DNA of 42,541 nucleotides, taken from assembly GCA_903913285.1 (NCBI GenBank), contig CAIWKO010000019.1:1-42541 (forward strand), read 5' to 3'. Shown here piece after piece: positions 17,296 to 24,921 of this stretch. The position numbers were made by a program, and so were the translations under genes. How positions within the stretch are numbered: the first letter of the stretch is position 1; every line of letters starts with the position of its first letter. The notes under the pieces are model-generated. The model was not told the origin of the DNA. It made no database searches and saw only the letters and a program-made list of their open reading frames with translations. The stretch is from an uncultured Bacteroidales bacterium (GTDB lineage: Bacteria; Bacteroidota; Bacteroidia; Bacteroidales; CAIWKO01).

Positions 17296-17958
17296 TTAAT
17301 CTTTAAACCGCGCAATGCGGGTGATACCTCCGCGTACTTTATCGTTGATTTTTACCAGCACTTCGGTATTCAATGGCAGCAAAATATCAACCCGTGAACC
17401 GAATTTGATGAAACCCAATTGCGTTGATTGTTTAGCATCCAAACCTTCGGTAGCAAAGCAAACAATTCGACGTGCAACGAAACCAGCTATCTGGCGCACT
17501 AAAATTGGTTCGCGGCCTTCGGGTTGTATTATAACAGTCGTATGTTCGTTCAGGAACGATGATTTCGGGTTGCGGGCTATCAGGTAGCGACCGCTGTAAT
17601 AATCGTCCTTAATAACCTTTCCGCTTACCGGAAACCAGTTGATATGCACATTGTGCAACGACATGAACACCGATACCTGTATTCGTTTCTCGAACAAAAA
17701 ACGATCCTCGTCCACTTCTTCTATAGCTACCACGGTACCATCGGCGCCGCTCAAAATAGCGTCGTCGTCATGAGTCATTTCCCGTGAAGGAAATCGAAAA
17801 AACCGTATGATGATGCCCAGACAAACCAGCGTAGCAAACATGATAACCCACTCGAACCACAACAAAAATGGAGAATAGAAAAAAAGTGGAATATTGATAA
17901 GCAGAACGATAAATAGTGATATTAGTATAGTACCGGTTCCTTCTCTGTGGATTTTCAT
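17296..17958 (-). CDS. psd: Phosphatidylserine decarboxylase family protein
   Basis: The 220-residue proenzyme is the short PSD type found in archaea and many Bacteroidota. Two hydrophobic segments lie at about 10-30 and 33-52. Conserved parts are SGADGTVVAIEE, FMSLHNVHINWFPVSGKV and the C-terminal cleavage motif: Gly187-Ser188 in IKFGSRVDILLP, where self-cleavage makes the pyruvoyl group. It makes phosphatidylethanolamine from phosphatidylserine at the inner membrane. It is the last gene of the rsfS-ftsH-cdsA operon, 6 bp after cdsA, so two steps of phospholipid synthesis are co-expressed. A phosphatidylserine synthase gene is not in this window. Confidence 0.94.
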   Translation of the reverse strand: MKIHREGTGTILISLFIVLLINIPLFFYSPFLLWFEWVIMFATLVCLGIIIRFFRFPSREMTHDDDAILSGADGTVVAIEEVDEDRFLFEKRIQVSVFMSLHNVHINWFPVSGKVIKDDYYSGRYLIARNPKSSFLNEHTTVIIQPEGREPILVRQIAGFVARRIVCFATEGLDAKQSTQLGFIKFGSRVDILLPLNTEVLVKINDKVRGGITRIARFKD

Positions 17959-17964
17959 AAAGAA

Positions 17965-18789
17965 TTAGAGATAAATAAATAAATAAACATATAGAAAAAC
18001 GAAAGGTGCTGAAAACAGCACACAATCAAAACGGTCGAGTATGCCGCCGTGCCCGGGCAATATCGAACCAGAATCTTTAACATTGACACTGCGCTTGAAC
18101 ATCGATTCAACCAGATCGCCGTAACCGCCGGCAATTGTTATTATCACCGAAATGATGGCCCAATGATAAAAAGGCATATCGCGAAAAAACAAACTTACAA
18201 CATAAGCTGCCCCCACCCCAAACAGCAAACCGCCAATACTACCTTCCCAACTCTTTTTTGGCGAAATGCGCTCGAACAATCGATGCCTGCCGATGGCTAT
18301 CCCTACCAAAAATGCAGCCGTGTCGACAACCCAGGTAATGCTGAAAAATGCGATCAACAGATGCGTGTTGAACTCACCTCTTAACTGGAACGGACTGAAC
18401 AAGAAATTCAGCAACGCCAGTGGAAGTGCAATATAAAGGATGCCCAAAATGGTGGTAGCAATATTGGTAAAGGGCAGTTCTTTTTTGCGATACAATTCAA
18501 AAATAAACAGCAGCAGTAGTATAGGAATATTGATCAGTAAGATTTTAAAGCCCACCAAATTATGAGCGTATAAGGCAATACTCAAAAACATGAATGCCCC
18601 GGCTACAACACCTGAAATGCGCTGCGGTTTCAGAGTTTCGTTAGCAGATAGTTTGTAGAACTCCAGTAATCCGAGAATAGTGATGAGCAAAAAAACAGCC
18701 ATGAAAGTGTATACACTCAGCACAATCGACCCAATGACAATAATGATAAAAATCGAACCGGTAAGTGTGCGTGTAACTATGTTTTTCAC
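17965..18789 (-). CDS. cdsA: Phosphatidate cytidylyltransferase (CDP-diglyceride synthase)
   Basis: The 274-residue polytopic membrane enzyme has about eight hydrophobic segments and the CdsA signature near the C-terminus: GDLVESMFKRSVNVKDSG followed by ILPGHGGILDRFDC (about 222-255), with the catalytic aspartates and basic residues in place. It converts phosphatidic acid and CTP to CDP-diacylglycerol, the precursor of all phospholipids. Its ATG overlaps the stop of the DUF2007 gene by four bases and it is followed closely by psd, so translation of the three genes is probably coupled. Confidence 0.96.
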   Translation of the reverse strand: MKNIVTRTLTGSIFIIIVIGSIVLSVYTFMAVFLLITILGLLEFYKLSANETLKPQRISGVVAGAFMFLSIALYAHNLVGFKILLINIPILLLLFIFELYRKKELPFTNIATTILGILYIALPLALLNFLFSPFQLRGEFNTHLLIAFFSITWVVDTAAFLVGIAIGRHRLFERISPKKSWEGSIGGLLFGVGAAYVVSLFFRDMPFYHWAIISVIITIAGGYGDLVESMFKRSVNVKDSGSILPGHGGILDRFDCVLFSAPFVFLYVYLFIYL

Positions 18790-18992
18790 AACTCGGCTCC
18801 CTCAATTAAAGTTCTTGCTCTCATTATGTTCTCGCGAGTCACATAGAGTTCAAAATAACCGAACAAATAAGCAGAATCTTTTTTATTCATCACCACCGAT
18901 TCTATAAGGTCTTCGAGCAGCATATCCTTCACCATCTCAATTTCGTATTCTTTGCCTGTTTCGAAAACTTTTACCCAATCTTTGTCTGCCAT
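18786..18992 (-). CDS. DUF2007 domain-containing small protein
   Basis: The 68-residue soluble protein (MADKDWVKVFETGKEYEIEM...) matches the DUF2007 pattern: a ferredoxin-like beta-alpha-beta fold in which a target identifier (VFETGKEYEIEMVKDMLLED) is followed by ELYVTRENIMRARTLI. The family is annotated as a putative signal-transducing protein with unknown mechanism. Its position between the LUD gene (2 bp away) and cdsA (4-bp overlap) puts it firmly in the operon. Confidence 0.85.
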   Translation of the reverse strand: MADKDWVKVFETGKEYEIEMVKDMLLEDLIESVVMNKKDSAYLFGYFELYVTRENIMRARTLIEGAEL

Positions 18993-18994
18993 TT

Positions 18995-19642
18995 CTAAAT
19001 TGCTGAATTATCAATAAGAAAAACATACAGATCGCGGGGTCCGTGAGCACCCATCACCAAAGTTTTTTCGATATCGGCGGTACGGCTGGGTCCTGAGATT
19101 ACGGATATCAGAGAAGGTAATTGCTTTCCGTATTTTTCGGAAATAGCCAACAGCGCATCGGGCAGATCGAGAACAAGCTGCGAAGTATATGCAACTACAA
19201 TATGGGTATCGGGATAAACGATCAACCTTCTTCCCGAAGCCTGTGCTGACGAAACCATGATACTACCTAGGCGGGATATCAGAAATTCGCAAAAAGTTAT
19301 CCCTTGCTGAGCCTGAGTGATATTGTCGGAATTGTGCGAATATGCATTACCTGCATCATCGAGCCACATCTTTAATTTTTCTTCAAAACAGAATAACTGA
19401 TTCCAGTTCTGTTCTTTTGCTATGAGTTTAAAGTTTTCAATAAACTCAGTTTCATCAGCGCAATACACAAATTTACCGGCAATCTTGGTGAAAGCTTCAG
19501 CAAAAGCAATGTCAATAGGTTCTTCTGACATCACGAATACATTTGATGAAAAATCAATATCCGTATAAGGACAATCGGCCTGAACAATGCCTGCATTCCG
19601 AACTTTTTTCAGGACTTTTTCGCGGGAAGTACTCTCATCCAT
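18995..19642 (-). CDS. LUD domain-containing protein (LutC/YkgG-like)
   Basis: The 215-residue protein carries the LUD domain. The C-terminal motif SGPSRTADIEKTLVMGAHGP (residues about 185-204) is the family signature, as in LutC of the lactate-utilisation LutABC system. No lutA or lutB genes are nearby, so a role in lactate oxidation is not supported by context. In Bacteroidota, single LUD genes are often found beside ftsH, as here (32 bp after ftsH). It is soluble, without a signal peptide. Its function in this operon is unknown. Confidence 0.9.
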   Translation of the reverse strand: MDESTSREKVLKKVRNAGIVQADCPYTDIDFSSNVFVMSEEPIDIAFAEAFTKIAGKFVYCADETEFIENFKLIAKEQNWNQLFCFEEKLKMWLDDAGNAYSHNSDNITQAQQGITFCEFLISRLGSIMVSSAQASGRRLIVYPDTHIVVAYTSQLVLDLPDALLAISEKYGKQLPSLISVISGPSRTADIEKTLVMGAHGPRDLYVFLIDNSAI

Positions 19643-19674
19643 AATAATAATCCGTTAAACGTTTTTAACATTAT

Positions 19675-21828
19675 TTATTTTATTCCTGGATCTTCGTCTT
19701 TTGGTTCTTCAATGGGTAACGCATCTACAATTTTCTCTTCTTCTTTCGCTTTAACTTTGGCTTTTTCTTTTTTTTCTTTATCTGTTTTCGCGTTAGTAGT
19801 TTGAATATCCTTAGCTATTTCGTCGATATGAGAATGTGTTTCAAATTTTCTTTTTCCAAAAATTGCTTCAACGTCTTCACGAAAAATCACTTCCTTTTCG
19901 AGAAGCAAACTAGCCAGTTTTTCAACTTTCGATTTATTTTTTGTAATGATATCTTTGGCTCTTTTATATGCCGTTTCAACAATTTTGCTCACTTCTTCAT
20001 CAATAATTTGAGCCGTAGTTTCGCTATAGGGTTTGGTAAGTGCATATTCTGATTGACCTGTTGAATCGTAATAACTGATATTTCCGAGTTTCTTATTCAA
20101 ACCGAAGTATACTACCATAGAATAGGCTTGTTTGGTCACGCGTTCCAAATCGTTAAGCGCACCGGTGGATATCTTTCCGAAATTTACATCTTCCGAAGCT
20201 CTTCCGCCCAATACTGCACACATTTCATCCAGCAATTGTTCGGTATTGGTTATCTGACGTTCTTCGGGTAAATACCACGCAGCTCCCAATGCTTTTCCGC
20301 GAGGAATTATGGTTACTTTAACCAGTGGCGATGCATGTTCAACCAACCAGCTAATGGAAGCATGTCCTGCTTCGTGGAACGCTATTACATTCTTTTCATC
20401 CTGCGAAATGATCTTGCTGCGTTTTTCCAACCCGCCCACTATACGGTCGATAGCATCCAAAAAATCCTGCTTTTCGATAATCTTTTTATTCTTACGTGCA
20501 GCAATCAAAGCCGATTCATTACAAACATTGGCAATATCAGCACCCGAAAATCCCGGTGTCTGACGTGCCAAAAACTCAATATCCATTTCGGGCGACAATG
20601 TCAAAGGTTTCATATGGACCTTAAAAATTGCTTTACGTTCTTCCAGATCGGGCAATTCAACATGTATCTGACGATCGAACCTTCCGGCACGCAACAAAGC
20701 TCTGTCGAGTATGTCTGCACGATTGGTAGCTGCCAGTATAATAACGCCTGCATTGCTCGAAAAGCCATCCATTTCAGTTAACAACTGGTTTAATGTATTT
20801 TCTCTTTCGTCGTTAGCGCCATTCATGGGGTTTTTTCCACGGGCACGACCGATAGCATCAATTTCGTCAATAAAAACGATACAAGGTGCTTTTTCCTTGG
20901 CTGTTTTAAAGAGGTCGCGGACACGCGAAGCGCCAACACCCACGAACATCTCAACAAAATCGGAACCAGATAAGGAAAAGAAAGGAACTTTTGCCTCACC
21001 TGCAACGGCTTTTGCCAATAAAGTTTTTCCGGTACCCGGAGGGCCAACAAGCAATGCACCTTTTGGAATTTTTCCACCCAGAGTAGTATATTTCTTGGGG
21101 TCTTTTAAAAAGTCAACAATCTCCATAATCTCAACCTTCGCTTCTTCAAGCCCGGCTACGTCGCTAAAAGTTATTGTACTGCTAGTATTCTTATCAAAGA
21201 GTTGTGCTTTCGATTTTCCGACATTGAATATCTGCGAACCTCCTGTTCCACGCCCCATCATCCGCATAATAACAAACCAGATCGCAATTATAACGACAAA
21301 CAAAATAACATAAGAAAGAATATCTCCTCCCCAATTTTTTCTGGTTTCAGGAATAATATCAACCAATTGCTGATTGGCAATAATCTTTTGTTTTGCTAAT
21401 GCAGTTTTTCCTATTGTATCATTTGTAAATATCCTCTTTTCTTCCTCGCGGACCTTAGCCTCAAAATTTTCAGATGAAAGGATTTCAAATTCAAAATGAG
21501 GACCTTTATTAACAGAACTTCCCAGGCCTTTTTTCTGATTAAGGTCTTTAAAAGCAGTATCAGCAACTATGGCATCCTGCTTTATATAAATTTCTGCTTT
21601 TTCTTTATTTACGACAACAATTTTTTCAACCTCGTGTTTTTCGAGTATCTTAACGAATTTGTTCCAGGTAATATCTTTAGTTCCTGAACCGTTCCAGTTA
21701 TAAAATTGTAGTCCAATAAATACAAGCGCTAAAATTGCGTATATCCAGTAAAAACTGAATTTCTTTTTTTGATTTGAATTATTTCCCGGTAAATTATTTT
21801 GAAATTTTTTATCCTGTTGATCAGCCAT
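19675..21828 (-). CDS. ftsH: ATP-dependent zinc metalloprotease FtsH
   Basis: The 717-residue membrane-anchored AAA+ protease has a first membrane segment at about 27-43, a periplasmic domain, and a second segment near 165-187 ([19 protein letters not shown]). The AAA module contains Walker A GPPGTGKT (262-269), Walker [12 protein letters not shown] and the arginine-finger region RAGRFDR. The zinc protease site is HEAGH (485-489). An acidic, lysine-rich tail of about 60 residues follows. FtsH degrades misfolded and regulatory membrane proteins, and in other bacteria controls lipid synthesis. Here it is co-transcribed with cdsA and psd. It starts 30 bp after rsfS. Confidence 0.98.
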   Translation of the reverse strand: MADQQDKKFQNNLPGNNSNQKKKFSFYWIYAILALVFIGLQFYNWNGSGTKDITWNKFVKILEKHEVEKIVVVNKEKAEIYIKQDAIVADTAFKDLNQKKGLGSSVNKGPHFEFEILSSENFEAKVREEEKRIFTNDTIGKTALAKQKIIANQQLVDIIPETRKNWGGDILSYVILFVVIIAIWFVIMRMMGRGTGGSQIFNVGKSKAQLFDKNTSSTITFSDVAGLEEAKVEIMEIVDFLKDPKKYTTLGGKIPKGALLVGPPGTGKTLLAKAVAGEAKVPFFSLSGSDFVEMFVGVGASRVRDLFKTAKEKAPCIVFIDEIDAIGRARGKNPMNGANDERENTLNQLLTEMDGFSSNAGVIILAATNRADILDRALLRAGRFDRQIHVELPDLEERKAIFKVHMKPLTLSPEMDIEFLARQTPGFSGADIANVCNESALIAARKNKKIIEKQDFLDAIDRIVGGLEKRSKIISQDEKNVIAFHEAGHASISWLVEHASPLVKVTIIPRGKALGAAWYLPEERQITNTEQLLDEMCAVLGGRASEDVNFGKISTGALNDLERVTKQAYSMVVYFGLNKKLGNISYYDSTGQSEYALTKPYSETTAQIIDEEVSKIVETAYKRAKDIITKNKSKVEKLASLLLEKEVIFREDVEAIFGKRKFETHSHIDEIAKDIQTTNAKTDKEKKEKAKVKAKEEEKIVDALPIEEPKDEDPGIK

Positions 21829-21858
21829 ATCGTTTATAATATTGTATTAGAATAATAA

Positions 21859-22233
21859 TTATTCCGAATCAAACTTCTTTATTTTTGCATCTGCCCATAA
21901 CTTTTCGATCTGATAAAATCCCCTGCTCTCCTCCTGAAATATATGAACAACTGTATCCACATAATCCAACAGTACCCATTCTGCATTAACCAATCCCTCT
22001 TTATGCCATGGCTTTTCACCGGTTGCCTTTATCACTTCGTTTTCTACTGAGTCTGCAATTGCTTCAACCTGGCTTCTTGAATTGCCATGACAAATAACAA
22101 ATCCTTTGAAAATAGTATTTTGTACAGAACTGAAATCAATTGCCAAAATCTCTTTTCCTTTTTTCTCAAGCATGCCTTTTACAATCACATCGGTAATTTC
22201 GGGAACGTCTTTTGATTTCTTTTTTACAGGCAT
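21859..22233 (-). CDS. rsfS: Ribosome silencing factor RsfS
   Basis: The 124-residue protein belongs to the RsfS/Iojap family, which binds ribosomal protein uL14 and blocks subunit joining when nutrients are scarce. Diagnostic segments are ILAIDFSSVQNTIFKGFVICHG, then GEKPWHKEG and NAEWVLLDYVDTVVHIF near the C-terminus. A basic N-terminal extension (MPVKKKSKDVPE) precedes the domain. It is the first gene of the six-gene operon running to psd, with a TACTTTTG promoter box 23 bases upstream. Confidence 0.95.
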   Translation of the reverse strand: MPVKKKSKDVPEITDVIVKGMLEKKGKEILAIDFSSVQNTIFKGFVICHGNSRSQVEAIADSVENEVIKATGEKPWHKEGLVNAEWVLLDYVDTVVHIFQEESRGFYQIEKLWADAKIKKFDSE

Positions 22234-22255
22234 TAAAAAATATTTAATAAGTTTG

Positions 22256-22263
22256 CAAAAGTA
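22256..22263 (-). promoter_or_regulatory. -7 box (TACTTTTG) of the rsfS-ftsH operon
   Basis: On the minus strand TACTTTTG fits TAnnTTTG and gives a short leader of about 17 bases before the rsfS ATG. No clear -33 box is visible. Confidence 0.5.
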
Positions 22264-22360
22264 AGTATTTTTATTGAATTATCTCTTATTAATTGTGTAT
22301 ATCATTCGGTTTGAATGTTTATTTTCAGGTTTATTTTAGTCTTTCCAAAACGTTCATTTT

Positions 22361-23110
22361 ATGGTTCCGCTAAAAATTATCAAAATTGCTTCTACAGAAT
22401 CTACAAATTCTTATGCAGAAAATCTATTATCTCAAAATAAGATCGATACACCTGCATGCATTGTTGCAATTGATCAAACCTCTGGAAAAGGGCTTGAACA
22501 AAACAAATGGGAATCAGAACCCGGAAAAAATCTAACATTCAGTATTGTTTGCTTCCCGGGATTTTTGCCGGCAGCACAGCAGTTTTCTTTAAATAAAACT
22601 GTTGCTCTTACTGTTTTTGATACACTAAAACTATTATTGCCTACTGAGAGAATTTTTATTAAATGGCCGAACGATATTTATATCAACAATAAAAAAGCAG
22701 CAGGCATTTTAATTCAAACCTCGGTTCAAAGTCAAAGAATGAATTGGGCAATTATCGGTATTGGTATAAATATCAATCAAAAAACATTTCCAAAACAAAT
22801 CCCAAACCCGGCATCAGTAATTCAATATAAAAAAACAGTATCTGATTTGAATAAGGTGCTTGATAATTTTATCAAAGCTTTTAACAAACGATACTCCCAG
22901 TTAGAAGCCGGAAAGATCGACTTGATTGATGAACAATATTCAGAATATCTTTATCTCATCAATTCCAGCTCAAAATTCATCATCAATGAAAAAAAAATCC
23001 AGGCTACCATTATGGGGGTAAATCAATATGGATGGTTACAACTGAGCGTTTCTGATGGTAAAATTGTTGAATGCGATATGAAACAGGTTCAATTTATTGT
23101 TGGCAAGTAG
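22361..23110 (+). CDS. birA: Biotin--[acetyl-CoA-carboxylase] ligase, single-domain
   Basis: The 249-residue protein is a group I biotin protein ligase without the DNA-binding domain of E. coli BirA, so it should biotinylate carboxylases but not repress transcription. The core is visible: STESTNSYAE near the start, the substrate loop SGKGLEQNKWESEPGKNLTF (41-60), KWPND at 101-105, KKAAGILIQT and GIGININQ. The loop that reads GRGRRG in E. coli is GKGLEQ here, so the arginine retaining biotinoyl-AMP (R118) is replaced by Leu45. A small C-terminal beta domain follows. It is divergent from the rsfS operon. Confidence 0.94.
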   Translation: MVPLKIIKIASTESTNSYAENLLSQNKIDTPACIVAIDQTSGKGLEQNKWESEPGKNLTFSIVCFPGFLPAAQQFSLNKTVALTVFDTLKLLLPTERIFIKWPNDIYINNKKAAGILIQTSVQSQRMNWAIIGIGININQKTFPKQIPNPASVIQYKKTVSDLNKVLDNFIKAFNKRYSQLEAGKIDLIDEQYSEYLYLINSSSKFIINEKKIQATIMGVNQYGWLQLSVSDGKIVECDMKQVQFIVGK

Positions 23111-23129
23111 TTACAAGACACCTTGATCT

Positions 23130-23552
23130 TTAACTAAACTCAGGTCGTTCGCAGTATTCCTTCAACTTCTTCCCAAAAATATCAACCAGATTTTGTAACG
23201 GACGTGAAGCCATCATGCTTATCATAGCTGGCATCTCATGATTAAATATAAATTCCGTTTCCGTTTGATTTTCCACGGGTGCATTCAACAAACAAACCAA
23301 TTCGAATGTAAACGGAATTTTCGTCCCTGCTTCAGGAATAATGGTTAATCGGGTATTAGGCAATCTTTCTGTCATTTTGAGTGACAATTGTCCTATGCCA
23401 CTTACATTAAATGAGCAGGAATCTTCCGTTGACTGCCAGTTGGATACTTGCTCTGGCATTAGGTTCTTAAAATTGTTGAAATCAGATAAAAAACCGTATA
23501 TATTATCGATTGTTTTATTGATTATTGTTAATTCGCTTTTTATTTGAGCCAT
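23130..23552 (-). CDS. SRPBCC-fold protein
   Basis: From ATG 23552 the product is 140 residues (MAQIKSELTIINKTIDNIYGFLSDFNNF...). An ATG at 23570 is also in frame but would overlap the end of pyrE by 13 bases. The pattern (an N-terminal beta strand with a polyketide-cyclase-like start, F-L-S-D-F-N-N-F, a central beta sheet and a long C-terminal helix MMASRPLQNLVDIFGKKLKEYCE) is that of START/SRPBCC helix-grip proteins, which enclose a hydrophobic ligand. The ligand is unknown. It is probably co-transcribed with pyrE, 5 bp upstream. Confidence 0.85.
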   Translation of the reverse strand: MAQIKSELTIINKTIDNIYGFLSDFNNFKNLMPEQVSNWQSTEDSCSFNVSGIGQLSLKMTERLPNTRLTIIPEAGTKIPFTFELVCLLNAPVENQTETEFIFNHEMPAMISMMASRPLQNLVDIFGKKLKEYCERPEFS

Positions 23553-23557
23553 ATATT

Positions 23558-24199
23558 TTACTTTCCCCATTTATCAGGTGATTCACGCCAAGTAGCCAGA
23601 TGCGTAAGTTCTTCTTCATTAATATAATTGCTGATCACTGCTTGCTGCAGTAATGAGTTATAATCAGAAAGGGTAATTAATTCACACTTTGCCTTGGCAA
23701 AACTTTCTGCAGCTTTTGGAAATCCGTAGGTAAAAATAGCAACCATACCTTTCACATCACATCCGGCATCCCGTAATGCTTCCACAGCTTTCAAACTACT
23801 TCCTCCTGTTGATATAAGATCCTCGATCACAATAACAGATTGACCGCTTTCAACCACACCTTCTATCAAATTTGCCAGCCCGTGTTCTTTGGGTGCTGAA
23901 CGCACATACACAAAAGGCAAACCCAACTCCTGCGCAACTAAAGCCCCCTGAGCGATAGCTCCTGTTGCAACTCCGGCAATAACGTCTGGCAAACCGAATT
24001 CATTTCTGATTAAATCAGCAAACTGCTGACGAATATAAGTCCTGATTTTCGGATACGATAAGGTTTTCCTGTTATCGCAATATATGGGCGATTTCCAACC
24101 TGATGCCCAAGTATACGGATTTTGCAGATTCAACTTTATTGCTTTTATTTGCAATAAGTATTCTGCAGTTTTCAACGCTATATCATTATTTTTTTCCAT
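23558..24199 (-). CDS. pyrE: Orotate phosphoribosyltransferase
   Basis: The 213-residue enzyme transfers the phosphoribosyl group of PRPP to orotate, making OMP in pyrimidine synthesis. The PRPP-binding motif VIVIEDLISTGGSSLKAV lies at 122-139; the orotate-side segments WKSPIYCDNR, GVATGAIAQGA and YVRSAPKEHG are present. The ATG at 24197-24199 overlaps by two bases the ATG of the divergent Nudix gene (24198-24200) in the sequence CCATGT. Its promoter therefore lies within the Nudix coding region, and the predicted mRNA has almost no leader. A SRPBCC gene follows. Confidence 0.96.
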   Translation of the reverse strand: MEKNNDIALKTAEYLLQIKAIKLNLQNPYTWASGWKSPIYCDNRKTLSYPKIRTYIRQQFADLIRNEFGLPDVIAGVATGAIAQGALVAQELGLPFVYVRSAPKEHGLANLIEGVVESGQSVIVIEDLISTGGSSLKAVEALRDAGCDVKGMVAIFTYGFPKAAESFAKAKCELITLSDYNSLLQQAVISNYINEEELTHLATWRESPDKWGK

Positions 24200-24830
24200 G
24201 TCGCAAATTTACAAAGTTTACGTAAAAAACAAAGAAGTAATCTTCAGAAAAGAGGAAACTATTTCACAAATGAATAACAGTTTTTCTTTTACAAAATTGC
24301 CCGAACCTAAAGAAATATCGAATATCATTAGGGAATTTGAAATTGATGCAACACGTTCAACATTACAACTGATATATACTAACCCGAATGATCTGTTTAA
24401 CTTTTTTGCTTCTTCCTATAAATTGATTTCGGCTGCCGGTGGAATTGTCAGAAACAATTCCGGCGACATATTATTTATTTTCAGAAACGCAGTATGGGAT
24501 TTACCGAAAGGCAAAGTCGAAAAGTACGAAACACCAGAACAATCAGCCCTGCGTGAAGTTATAGAGGAAACGGGATTATCAGCTCTATCAATCAAAACAA
24601 AACTACCTTGCACCTATCACACCTATACTGAGAATAATATCGACATCTTAAAAAGAACACATTGGTTCGAAATGATTGCCGAAAGAAACGAGAAATTTAT
24701 ACCTCAAAAAGAAGAAGGCATTACAGAAATAAAATGGGTTAACTATAACAACACTGAATCTATTCTAAAAAACTCATATCTGTCAATTTCTAATTTGCTT
24801 CACGACTACCTTAAATTGAGTAAACCTTAA
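24198..24830 (+). CDS. NUDIX hydrolase
   Basis: From ATG 24198 the product is 210 residues (MSQIYKVYVKNKEVIF...); extending upstream would run antisense through pyrE and is unlikely. A roughly 70-residue N-terminal segment precedes the Nudix domain. The Nudix box GKVEKYETPEQSALREVIEETGL (105-127) has all required Gly, Glu and Arg residues, so it should cleave a nucleoside diphosphate linked to another moiety with Mg2+. Substrate specificity cannot be read from the box. Its promoter must lie within pyrE; no clear box is visible there. Confidence 0.93.
   Translation: MSQIYKVYVKNKEVIFRKEETISQMNNSFSFTKLPEPKEISNIIREFEIDATRSTLQLIYTNPNDLFNFFASSYKLISAAGGIVRNNSGDILFIFRNAVWDLPKGKVEKYETPEQSALREVIEETGLSALSIKTKLPCTYHTYTENNIDILKRTHWFEMIAERNEKFIPQKEEGITEIKWVNYNNTESILKNSYLSISNLLHDYLKLSKP
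24204..24233 (-). promoter_or_regulatory. Promoter of pyrE, inside the Nudix gene
   Basis: Read on the minus strand, TTTG (24233-24230) and TAAATTTG (24211-24204) are separated by 18 bases, a close match to the Bacteroidota consensus TTTG-N19-TAnnTTTG. Four bases separate the -7 box from the pyrE ATG, so the transcript should start at the start codon. The whole promoter is embedded in codons 3-12 of the divergent Nudix gene. Confidence 0.65.
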
Positions 24831-24921
24831 ATAAATTTGAACTAAATTCTCAACAAAAAACGTCCCTTATTGTTTTATTTTTTATTATTGTATCAAAATT
24901 ATAAATCCAAATTCATTGCAA

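Noticed and set aside
18995-19642. Lactate-utilisation protein LutC as the function of the LUD gene.
   Set aside because: No lutA or lutB is nearby and the gene is embedded in an ftsH/phospholipid operon.
20711-21313. 200-codon plus-strand frame opposite ftsH.
   Set aside because: It is the antisense shadow of the highly conserved FtsH AAA domain.
24084-24197. Extended N-terminus for the Nudix protein starting at 24084.
   Set aside because: The extra 38 residues are antisense to the conserved pyrE N-terminus; the ATG at 24198 gives the natural start.
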